From positions 1 through 64,000 of the forward strand of contig NZ_MUNM01000014.1 in assembly GCF_002286815.1 (NCBI RefSeq): DNA of 64,000 nucleotides, written 5' to 3'. Shown piece after piece: positions 57,022 through 64,000 of this stretch. The notes beneath the pieces are model-generated. The model made no database searches, was not told the DNA's origin, and was given only the letters and a program-made list of their open reading frames with translations. Source of the stretch: Pseudomonas sp. PICF141. Its GTDB lineage: Bacteria > Pseudomonadota > Gammaproteobacteria > Pseudomonadales > Pseudomonadaceae. The position numbers were made by a program, and so were the translations under genes. Numbering within the stretch: the stretch's first letter is position 1; every line of letters begins with the position of its first letter.

Positions 57022-57213
57022 TTACTTACCTGCCTGCTGGTTGAGCACAGTCTTCACGCGAGCGATGTCACGCTTAACTTGCGAGAGCAGATGAGACTGC
57101 CCCAACTGGCCAGTTGCTTTCTGCATACGCAGATTGAACTGGTCGCGCAGCAAGCCGAGCAGTTGCTCGTTCAGCTGCTGTGCGGATTTTTCACGAAGTT
57201 CATTCGCTTTCAT
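57022..57213 (-). CDS. rpmC: 50S ribosomal protein L29
   Basis: 63 residues, [18 protein letters not shown], two-helix protein at the exit tunnel. The ATG at 57213 overlaps the rplP stop (TGATG); a GTG one codon earlier is less likely. Confidence 0.98.
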
Positions 57214-57626
57214 CACATCACCGTCCGTTTAACAAAGGCGGTGGCGAGCGGCAGCTTTGCAGCAGCCAGGGCAAAAGCCTCACGCGCCAGCTCTTCAGAA
57301 ACACCCTCGATTTCATACAGGACTTTGCCTGGCTGAATCTGGGCAACCCAGTACTCCACACTACCCTTACCTTTACCCATCCGAACTTCGAGTGGCTTTT
57401 TGGAAATAGGCTTGTCCGGGAATACACGGATCCAGATCTTGCCGCCACGTTTAACGTGACGGGTCAGAGCACGACGCGCTGACTCGATCTGACGAGCGGT
57501 GAGACGACCACGAGCTACAGACTTCAGCGCGAACTCGCCGAAGCTGACTTTGCTACCGCGCTGAGCCAGACCACGGTTGTGGCCTGTCATCTGCTTGCGG
57601 AACTTCGTACGCTTTGGTTGCAACAT
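57213..57626 (-). CDS. rplP: 50S ribosomal protein L16
   Basis: 137 residues; [21 protein letters not shown] start, [19 protein letters not shown] and [15 protein letters not shown]. Near the A-site tRNA. Overlaps rpmC by 1 bp; 12 bp after rpsC. Confidence 0.99.
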
Positions 57627-57638
57627 TTGGCGTACCCC

Positions 57639-58325
57639 TTACTTAGCAGCTTTTTTACGAGGCGCTGGTGCTTGTGGTTTCAGTTCTTCTTGGCGACCAC
57701 CAATTACTTCGCCTTTGAAGATCCAAACCTTTACACCGATCACACCATAAGTGGTGTGAGCTTCGTAGTTGGCATAGTCGATGTCGGCACGCAGGGTGTG
57801 CAGTGGCACACGACCTTCGCGATACCATTCAGTACGTGCGATTTCAGCACCGCCGAGACGACCGCTCACTTGGATTTTGATGCCTTTGGCACCAATGCGC
57901 ATGGCGTTCTGAACAGCGCGCTTCATAGCGCGACGGAACATTACGCGACGCTCCAGCTGCTGAGCTACGCTCTGCGCAACCAGCATACCGTCGAGCTCCG
58001 GCTTACGGATCTCTTCGATATTGATGTGCACAGGCACACCCATTTGCTTGGTCAGGTCCTGACGCAGCTTCTCAACATCTTCACCTTTCTTCCCGATAAC
58101 GATACCTGGACGAGCGGTGTGGATGGTGATGCGTGCAGTCTGAGCCGGACGATGGATATCGATACGGCTTACGGACGCGCTTTTTAGTTTGTCTTGGAGA
58201 TATTCACGCACCTTCAGATCAGCGAACAAATAGTCCGCATAAGTCCGACCGTCTGCGTACCAGACGGAGGTGTGCTCCTTGACGATTCCCAGGCGAATGC
58301 CAATGGGATGTACTTTCTGACCCAT
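57639..58325 (-). CDS. rpsC: 30S ribosomal protein S3
   Basis: 228 residues from the ATG at 58325 ([18 protein letters not shown]). A KH domain (about 39-107) with [14 protein letters not shown] and the S3 C-terminal domain [17 protein letters not shown]. mRNA-entry protein. An upstream in-frame ATG was not used because it lacks conservation. Confidence 0.99.
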
Positions 58326-58338
58326 CTCTTCGACTCCG

Positions 58339-58671
58339 TTACTTGTCAGCAACCTTGACAGTGATATGGCAAGACCGCTTGACGATGCGATCAGCACGGC
58401 CTTTGGCGCGTGGCATGATGCGCTTCAGCGAACGCCCTTCGTTGACGAAAACGGTGCTGACCTTCAGGTCATCAACGTCTGCGCCTTCGTTATGCTCGGC
58501 GTTGGCTACGGCCGACTCCAGCACTTTCTTCATGATCTCGGCGGCTTTCTTACTGCTGAAAGCCAACAGGTTGAGCGCTTCGCCCACCTTCTTCCCGCGG
58601 ATCTGGTCGGCGACCAAGCGGGCTTTCTGGGCGGAGATTCGAGCGCCCGACAACTTAGCGGCTACTTCCAT
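58339..58671 (-). CDS. rplV: 50S ribosomal protein L22
   Basis: 110 residues; [22 protein letters not shown] and the tunnel loop [21 protein letters not shown]. Macrolide-site loop intact. 13 bp before rpsC. Confidence 0.99.
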
Positions 58672-58682
58672 TTCCTAACCCC

Positions 58683-58958
58683 TTAACGCTTGGCTTTCTT
58701 GTCTGCCACGTGCCCACGATAAGTGCGGGTACCGGCGAACTCGCCCAGTTTGTGGCCGACCATGTCTTCGTTAACGAGAACTGGGACGTGTTGACGACCG
58801 TTGTGTACTGCGATGGTCAGACCGACCATTTGTGGCAGGATCATGGAACGACGCGACCAGGTCTTAACTGGTTTGCGATCGTTCTTTTCCGCCGCCACTT
58901 CGATCTTCTTCAGTAGGTGAAGATCGATAAAAGGACCTTTTTTCAGAGAACGTGGCAC
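58683..58958 (-). CDS. rpsS: 30S ribosomal protein S19
   Basis: 91 residues; [18 protein letters not shown] start and [22 protein letters not shown]. Small-subunit head, pairs with S13. 11 bp before rplV. Confidence 0.99.
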   Translation of the reverse strand: MPRSLKKGPFIDLHLLKKIEVAAEKNDRKPVKTWSRRSMILPQMVGLTIAVHNGRQHVPVLVNEDMVGHKLGEFAGTRTYRGHVADKKAKR

Positions 58959-58974
58959 TGTCGTATCCCTCTAT

Positions 58975-59799
58975 TTACTTGCGACGACGGACGATCATTT
59001 TGTCGGTACGCTTATTACCACGAGTCTTCGCGCCCTTAGTCGGGAAGCCCCATGGCGATACCGGATGACGACCACCAGAGGTACGACCTTCACCACCACC
59101 ATGTGGGTGGTCAACCGGGTTCATGGCAACACCACGAACGGTTGGGCGAACGCCACGCCAGCGTTTGGCACCAGCTTTACCCAGCGAACGCAGGCTGTGC
59201 TCGGAGTTCGAGACTTCACCCAGGGTCGCACGGCATTCAGCCAGCACTTTACGCATCTCACCAGAACGCAGACGCAGGGTCACGTAGACACCTTCACGAG
59301 CGATCAGCTGAGCCGAAGCACCAGCAGAACGAGCGATTTGCGCGCCTTTACCTGGCTTCAATTCGATGCCGTGTACGGTGCTACCAACTGGAATGTTACG
59401 CAGTTGCAGAGCGTTGCCCGGCTTGATCGGCGCCAAAGCACCTGCGATCAGCTGGTCACCAGCACTCACGCCTTTAGGGGCGATGATGTAGCGACGCTCG
59501 CCATCTGCGTACAGCAGCAGAGCGATGTGAGCAGTACGGTTTGGATCGTATTCAATACGCTCGACAGTGGCAGAGATGCCATCTTTGTCGTTGCGACGGA
59601 AATCGACCAGACGATAATGCTGCTTATGGCCACCACCGACGTGACGAGTGGTAATGCGACCATTGTTGTTACGACCACCAGTCTTCGATTTTTTCTCGAG
59701 CAGCGGTGCGTGAGGAGCGCCTTTATGCAGCTCCTGGTTGACCACCTTGACCACAAAACGGCGGCCAGGGGAAGTCGGTTTGCATTTAACGATTGCCAT
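58975..59799 (-). CDS. rplB: 50S ribosomal protein L2
   Basis: 274 residues. OB-fold then SH3-like domain; the C-terminal [21 protein letters not shown] carries the essential His near the peptidyl-transferase centre. 14 bp after rplW. Confidence 0.99.
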   Translation of the reverse strand: MAIVKCKPTSPGRRFVVKVVNQELHKGAPHAPLLEKKSKTGGRNNNGRITTRHVGGGHKQHYRLVDFRRNDKDGISATVERIEYDPNRTAHIALLLYADGERRYIIAPKGVSAGDQLIAGALAPIKPGNALQLRNIPVGSTVHGIELKPGKGAQIARSAGASAQLIAREGVYVTLRLRSGEMRKVLAECRATLGEVSNSEHSLRSLGKAGAKRWRGVRPTVRGVAMNPVDHPHGGGEGRTSGGRHPVSPWGFPTKGAKTRGNKRTDKMIVRRRK

Positions 59800-59813
59800 G
59801 ATGCACCCCTTCC

Positions 59814-60113
59814 TTACTCAGCACTGCTGCTGAAATCGAGATCTTGGCCTGGCTGAAGGGAGATAACTGCCTTCTTCCAGTCATTACGCTTGCCCAGACC
59901 GCGAGCAGTGCGCTTGCTCTTACCCAGAACATTCAGGGTAGTAACACGCTCTACTTTCACGCTGAACAGGCTTTCGACGGCCTTCTTGATTTCCAGCTTG
60001 GTTGCATCAGTTGCAACCTTGAAAACGAACTGGCCTTTCTTGTCAGCCAGAACCGTAGCCTTCTCGGAAACGTGCGGGCCGAGCAGAACTTTAAATACGC
60101 GTTCCTGGTTCAT
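59814..60113 (-). CDS. rplW: 50S ribosomal protein L23
   Basis: 99 residues; [20 protein letters not shown] and [19 protein letters not shown]. Docking site for trigger factor and SRP at the tunnel exit. Its ATG overlaps the rplD stop by 4 bp. Confidence 0.99.
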
Positions 60114-60712
60114 CCCAGCAGCTCCTCGAATTTCTTCACGGCCGACACGGTGATCAACACCTTGTCGTATGCGATCAGACTAACTGGATCGGAACCTTGC
60201 ACGTCACGTACATCAACGTGTGGCAGGTTGCGAGCAGCCAGGTACAGGTTCTGATCAACCACTTCAGACACGATCAAGACGTCAGTCAGGCCCATGCCGG
60301 TCAGTTTGCTCAGCAGGTCTTTGGTCTTCGGTGCATCAACAGCGAAGTCCTGAACCACAACCAGACGATCAGTACGCACCAGCTCAGCAAGGATGGAACG
60401 CATTGCTGCGCGATACATCTTCTTGTTCAGCTTCTGGGTGTGATCCTGAGGACGAGCTGCAAAAGTGGTACCGCCGCCACGCCAGATTGGGCTACGGATA
60501 GTACCGGCACGAGCACGGCCAGTACCTTTCTGACGCCATGGGCGCTTACCGCCACCACGAACGTCGGAACGGGTTTTTTGCTGCTTGCTACCTTGACGGC
60601 CGCCAGCCATGTAGGCCACGACTGCTTGGTGAACCAGCGTCTCGTTGAATTCGCCGCCAAATGTCAGTTCGGAAACTTCGATCGCTTGAGCGTCATTTAC
60701 ATTTAATTGCAT
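60110..60712 (-). CDS. rplD: 50S ribosomal protein L4
   Basis: 200 residues; the tunnel loop [30 protein letters not shown] and the C-terminal nucleotide-fold-like domain ([18 protein letters not shown]). In E. coli L4 also represses the S10 operon. 12 bp after rplC. Confidence 0.99.
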
Positions 60713-60724
60713 GTCAGCTTCCCC

Positions 60725-61360
60725 TTAACCGCGAGCCTTGGCTGCTGGACGTACAACCAAGTTGCCGCCAGTAGCGCCAGGAACAGCACCCTTGACCAAC
60801 AACAGATTGCGTTCAGCGTCCACGCGCACTACTTCGAGGGACTGCACGGTCACGCGCTCAGCGCCCATATGACCGGACATTTTTTTGCCCTTGAATACAC
60901 GACCAGGAGTCTGGCACTGGCCGATAGAGCCTGGAACGCGGTGGGACACGGAGTTACCGTGGGTATTATCTTGCCCGCGGAAGTTCCAACGCTTGATCGT
61001 ACCCTGGAAGCCTTTACCTTTGGACTGACCGGTTACATCAACCAGTTGACCAGCAGCGAAGATTTCAGCGTTGATCAGATCGCCGGCCTGGTACTCGCCT
61101 TCTTCAAGGCGGAATTCCATTACGGTACGACCAGCGGCAACGTTCGCTTTAGCGAAGTGACCAGCTTGAGCAGCTGTAACACGCGAAGCACGACGCTCAC
61201 CTACAGTGACTTGCACTGCACGATAGCCATCGGTCTCTTCAGTTTTGAACTGGGTGACGCGATTCGGCTCGATCTCAATGACCGTGACCGGAATGGAGAC
61301 ACCTTCTTCGGTGAAAATACGGGTCATACCGCATTTACGACCGACTACACCAATAGTCAT
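60725..61360 (-). CDS. rplC: 50S ribosomal protein L3
   Basis: 211 residues from the ATG at 61360 ([20 protein letters not shown]). [22 protein letters not shown] holds the glutamine methylated by PrmB in E. coli. 80 bp after rpsJ. Confidence 0.99.
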   Translation of the reverse strand: MTIGVVGRKCGMTRIFTEEGVSIPVTVIEIEPNRVTQFKTEETDGYRAVQVTVGERRASRVTAAQAGHFAKANVAAGRTVMEFRLEEGEYQAGDLINAEIFAAGQLVDVTGQSKGKGFQGTIKRWNFRGQDNTHGNSVSHRVPGSIGQCQTPGRVFKGKKMSGHMGAERVTVQSLEVVRVDAERNLLLVKGAVPGATGGNLVVRPAAKARG

Positions 61361-61440
61361 GTTGTAAACCTCATGAGTGTACGGGGCTTTCACCCGCTAT
61401 GGCCGCCCATTTCAGAGCGTTACACGACCAAGACCGAGTC

Positions 61441-61752
61441 TTAGCCGAGGCTGATCTGCACTTCCACACCGGCCGCAAGATCAAGCTTCATAAGTGCATC
61501 AACGGTTTTATCCGTTGGCTGGACGATGTCCAGAACGCGCTTATGAGTACGGATCTCGTACTGGTCACGCGCGTCTTTGTTGACGTGCGGTGAGACCAGA
61601 ACGGTGAACCGCTCTTTACGGGTAGGCAGTGGAATTGGACCACGCACTTGAGCACCAGTACGTTTCGCGGTTTCCACGATTTCCTGGGTGGATTGGTCGA
61701 TCAGGCGATGGTCAAAAGCCTTCAACCTGATACGGATTTGCTGATTTTGCAT
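61441..61752 (-). CDS. rpsJ: 30S ribosomal protein S10 (NusE)
   Basis: 103 residues; [21 protein letters not shown] and [22 protein letters not shown]. Works in the ribosome and, as NusE, with NusB (gene at 5956-6456) in antitermination. First gene of the S10 operon behind the promoter at 61816-61844. Confidence 0.99.
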
Positions 61753-61815
61753 TGGATTTCAGACTCCGGCTGCTATTCCCACCGAGCGCAATACGCCCGT
61801 TAAAAGGAGGCGCAA

Positions 61816-61844
61816 TTCTATAGACGCCCCATATAGGTGTCAAC
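61816..61844 (-). promoter_or_regulatory. Promoter of the S10 operon
   Basis: Minus-strand TTGACA (61839-61844), 17-bp spacer, TAGAAT (61816-61821): a near-consensus sigma70 promoter 64 bp before rpsJ and 8 bp after the tuf terminator. Confidence 0.85.
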
Positions 61845-61851
61845 CCAATAA

Positions 61852-61880
61852 AAAAGCCCCCGCTAAGCGGGGGCTTTTTC
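61852..61880 (-). terminator. Intrinsic terminator of fusA-tuf
   Basis: AAAAAGCCCCCGC-TTA-GCGGGGGCTTTTT on the minus strand, 28 bp after the tuf stop. Confidence 0.95.
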
Positions 61881-61908
61881 AATTCATCGAAGCTTACTCA
61901 AAAAGAGC

Positions 61909-63102
61909 TTACTCGATGATTTTGGCTACGACGCCAGCGCCGACGGTACGACCGCCTTCACGGATAGCGAAACGCAGACCGTCTTCCATTGCGATGGTCT
62001 TGATCAGGGTGACAACCATTTTGATGTTGTCGCCCGGCATTACCATTTCAACGCCTTCTGGCAGTTCGCAGTTACCAGTCACGTCAGTAGTACGGAAGTA
62101 GAACTGCGGACGGTAGCCTTTGAAGAACGGAGTGTGACGACCGCCTTCTTCCTTGCTCAGAACGTAGACTTCAGCTTCGAACTTGGTGTGCGGCTTGACC
62201 GAACCCGGCTTAACCAGAACCTGGCCACGCTCAACGTCGTCACGCTTGGTACCACGCAGCAGAACGCCGCAGTTCTCGCCAGCACGACCTTCGTCGAGCA
62301 GCTTACGGAACATTTCAACACCGGTGCAGGTGGTGACGGTAGTCTCACGCAGACCAACGATTTCCAGTGGATCCTGAACCTTGACGATACCGCGCTCGAT
62401 ACGGCCAGTTACAACAGTACCGCGACCGGAGATCGAGAATACGTCTTCGATTGGCATCAGGAACGGCTTGTCGATAACACGGACCGGATCCGGGATGTAG
62501 CTGTCCAGAGTTTCAACCAACTTCTTGACGGCAGTGGTGCCCATCTCGTTGTCGTCTTGACCGTTCAGAGCCATCAGAGCCGAACCGATGATGATCGGAG
62601 TGTCGTCGCCCGGGAAGTCGTAAGTGCTCAGCAGATCGCGCACTTCCATCTCAACCAGTTCCAGCAGCTCAGCGTCGTCAACCATGTCAGCCTTGTTCAG
62701 GAAGACAACGATGTACGGTACGCCTACCTGACGGGACAGCAGGATGTGCTCACGGGTTTGTGGCATCGGACCATCAGCGGCCGAGCAAACCAGGATCGCG
62801 CCGTCCATCTGGGCAGCACCAGTGATCATGTTCTTCACGTAGTCAGCGTGACCTGGGCAGTCAACGTGAGCGTAGTGACGAATCGAAGAGTTGTACTCAA
62901 CGTGCGCGGTGTTGATGGTGATACCACGAGCTTTTTCTTCCGGAGCGCTGTCGATTTTGTCGAAAGCAACAACGGCCGAACCGAAAACTTCGGAGCAGAC
63001 GCGAGTCAGAGCAGCGGTCAGCGTGGTTTTACCGTGGTCGACGTGACCGATGGTGCCAACGTTGACGTGCGGGAGGGTACGGTCAAATTTTTCTTTAGCC
63101 AC
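61909..63102 (-). CDS. tuf: Elongation factor Tu
   Basis: 397 residues, delivers aminoacyl-tRNA to the ribosome. GTPase motifs: [10 protein letters not shown] (G1), [11 protein letters not shown] (G3), NKADMVDD (G4, Ala for the usual Cys) and the domain 2/3 blocks [18 protein letters not shown] and [15 protein letters not shown]. 31 bp after fusA, in the str group; pseudomonads usually carry a second, nearly identical tuf elsewhere. Confidence 0.99.
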   Translation of the reverse strand: MAKEKFDRTLPHVNVGTIGHVDHGKTTLTAALTRVCSEVFGSAVVAFDKIDSAPEEKARGITINTAHVEYNSSIRHYAHVDCPGHADYVKNMITGAAQMDGAILVCSAADGPMPQTREHILLSRQVGVPYIVVFLNKADMVDDAELLELVEMEVRDLLSTYDFPGDDTPIIIGSALMALNGQDDNEMGTTAVKKLVETLDSYIPDPVRVIDKPFLMPIEDVFSISGRGTVVTGRIERGIVKVQDPLEIVGLRETTVTTCTGVEMFRKLLDEGRAGENCGVLLRGTKRDDVERGQVLVKPGSVKPHTKFEAEVYVLSKEEGGRHTPFFKGYRPQFYFRTTDVTGNCELPEGVEMVMPGDNIKMVVTLIKTIAMEDGLRFAIREGGRTVGAGVVAKIIE

Positions 63103-63133
63103 GACAATTAACTCCTAGCCTAAAGGGGCTGAA

Positions 63134-64000
63134 TCAGCCTTGTTTTTTGGTAACAGTTTCGACGATATGCGACGGAGCTGTATTGTATTTTTTGAATTCC
63201 ATAGAGTAGCTTGCGCGACCTTGGGACATGGAGCGGACGTCGGTCGCATAACCGAACATCTCACCCAGCGGAACTTCGGCGCGAATCACTTTGCCGGAGA
63301 CCGTGTCTTCCATACCCAGGATCATGCCGCGACGACGGTTAAGGTCGCCCATCACGTCACCCATATAGTCTTCAGGCGTAACAACCTCTACCGCCATGAT
63401 CGGCTCAAGCAACTCACCACCGCCCTTCTGGGCCAGTTGCTTGGTAGCCATGGAGGCAGCCACTTTAAACGCCATCTCGTTGGAGTCGACGTCGTGGTAG
63501 GAACCATCAAACACGGTAGCCTTCAGGCCGATCAGCGGATAGCCGGCAACAACGCCGTTCTTCATCTGCTCTTCGATACCCTTCTGGATAGCCGGGATGT
63601 ATTCCTTAGGAACCACACCACCCACTACTTCGTTCAGGAATTGCAGACCTTCCTGACCTTCGTCAGCAGGAGCAAAACGAATCCAGCAGTGACCGAACTG
63701 GCCACGACCGCCGGACTGGCGAACGAACTTGCCTTCAATCTCGCAGCTCTTCGTGATGCGCTCACGGTACGAAACCTGAGGCTTGCCGATGTTGGCTTCG
63801 ACGTTGAACTCACGGCGCATCCGGTCAACCAGGATGTCCAGGTGCAACTCGCCCATGCCAGAGATGATCGTCTGACCAGTCTCTTCATCAGTCTTGACGC
63901 GGAAAGACGGGTCTTCCTGAGCAAGCTTGCCCAGAGCGATACCCATTTTTTCCTGGTCATCCTTGGTCTTAGGCTCTACGGCTACCGAGATAACCGGCTC
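63134..64000 (-). CDS. fusA: Elongation factor G (C-terminal part)
   Basis: The last 288 residues of EF-G; the frame is open to the window end and the start lies beyond it. Seen: [20 protein letters not shown] (start of domain III), [18 protein letters not shown], the domain [18 protein letters not shown] and the domain [25 protein letters not shown] block. Translocase of the ribosome. Upstream of tuf in the str operon. Confidence 0.99.
   Translation of the reverse strand, partial: EPVISVAVEPKTKDDQEKMGIALGKLAQEDPSFRVKTDEETGQTIISGMGELHLDILVDRMRREFNVEANIGKPQVSYRERITKSCEIEGKFVRQSGGRGQFGHCWIRFAPADEGQEGLQFLNEVVGGVVPKEYIPAIQKGIEEQMKNGVVAGYPLIGLKATVFDGSYHDVDSNEMAFKVAASMATKQLAQKGGGELLEPIMAVEVVTPEDYMGDVMGDLNRRRGMILGMEDTVSGKVIRAEVPLGEMFGYATDVRSMSQGRASYSMEFKKYNTAPSHIVETVTKKQG

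Overview
This is about 64 kb of chromosome from a fluorescent-group Pseudomonas. It is GC-rich and dense with inverted REP-type repeats. Three blocks follow a gene order I recall from P. aeruginosa: ribA ... thiL-nusB-ribH-ribBA-ribE-ribD-nrdR; cnoX / DUF2796-ABC-DUF3299 / oprG; and ssb-MFS-uvrA-ftnA-katA-rplQ ... tuf-fusA. These synteny statements come from memory, not from a search. I see no tRNA, rRNA, CRISPR array, prophage or IS element.

Layout. (1) 1-3.4 kb holds the 3' end of the cobalamin receptor gene btuB, then on the minus strand btuF, a small membrane protein and ribA. (2) 3.7-10.5 kb is a minus-strand run: nrdR, ribD, ribE, ribBA, ribH, nusB, thiL, pgpA and a periplasmic solute-binding protein. 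Together with ribA it covers riboflavin synthesis, thiamine phosphorylation and PG-phosphate removal. (3) 10.6-17.4 kb holds a lipoprotein plus methyltransferase pair, the chaperedoxin cnoX, a candidate Zur-controlled operon (His-rich DUF2796 protein, ABC ATPase, FtsX-like permease, DUF3299 protein) and oprG, which has a well-placed ANR-like site. (4) 17.6-24 kb holds two sugar-nucleotide-type short-chain reductases and the giant helicase gene lhr. (5) 24.4-28.4 kb is an operon of a DUF72 protein followed by the counterparts of E. coli ybhP-clsB-ybhN, behind a promoter that is itself a perfect inverted repeat. (6) 28.5-32.2 kb holds a hydrolase plus DUF3182 pair, and a GlxA-type regulator divergent from a cysteine hydrolase.

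(7) 32.4-38.3 kb is the most unusual locus: the counterpart of E. coli yjfIJKLMC (YjfI, PspA/IM30, DUF2491, DUF350, DUF1190 lipoprotein, glutathionylspermidine-synthase-like ATP-grasp), with a K+-channel/RCK-like gene inserted. Two identical 12-bp palindromes frame its promoter region. It looks like an envelope-stress module. (8) 38.4-48 kb holds an OsmC-YcaO fusion, ssb, a YajR-like MFS exporter, uvrA, a heme-less ferritin ftnA and katA. (9) 48-64 kb is the ribosomal protein supercluster on the minus strand, from fusA-tuf through the S10, spc and alpha operons to rplQ. Its gaps show sigma70-type promoters before rpsJ, rpsH and rpsM, each next to a hairpin, so the cluster is probably read as several nested units.

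At least five REP/REPIN families occupy the gaps. In two places, btuF and lhr, the repeat has become part of the coding sequence or supplies the stop codon.
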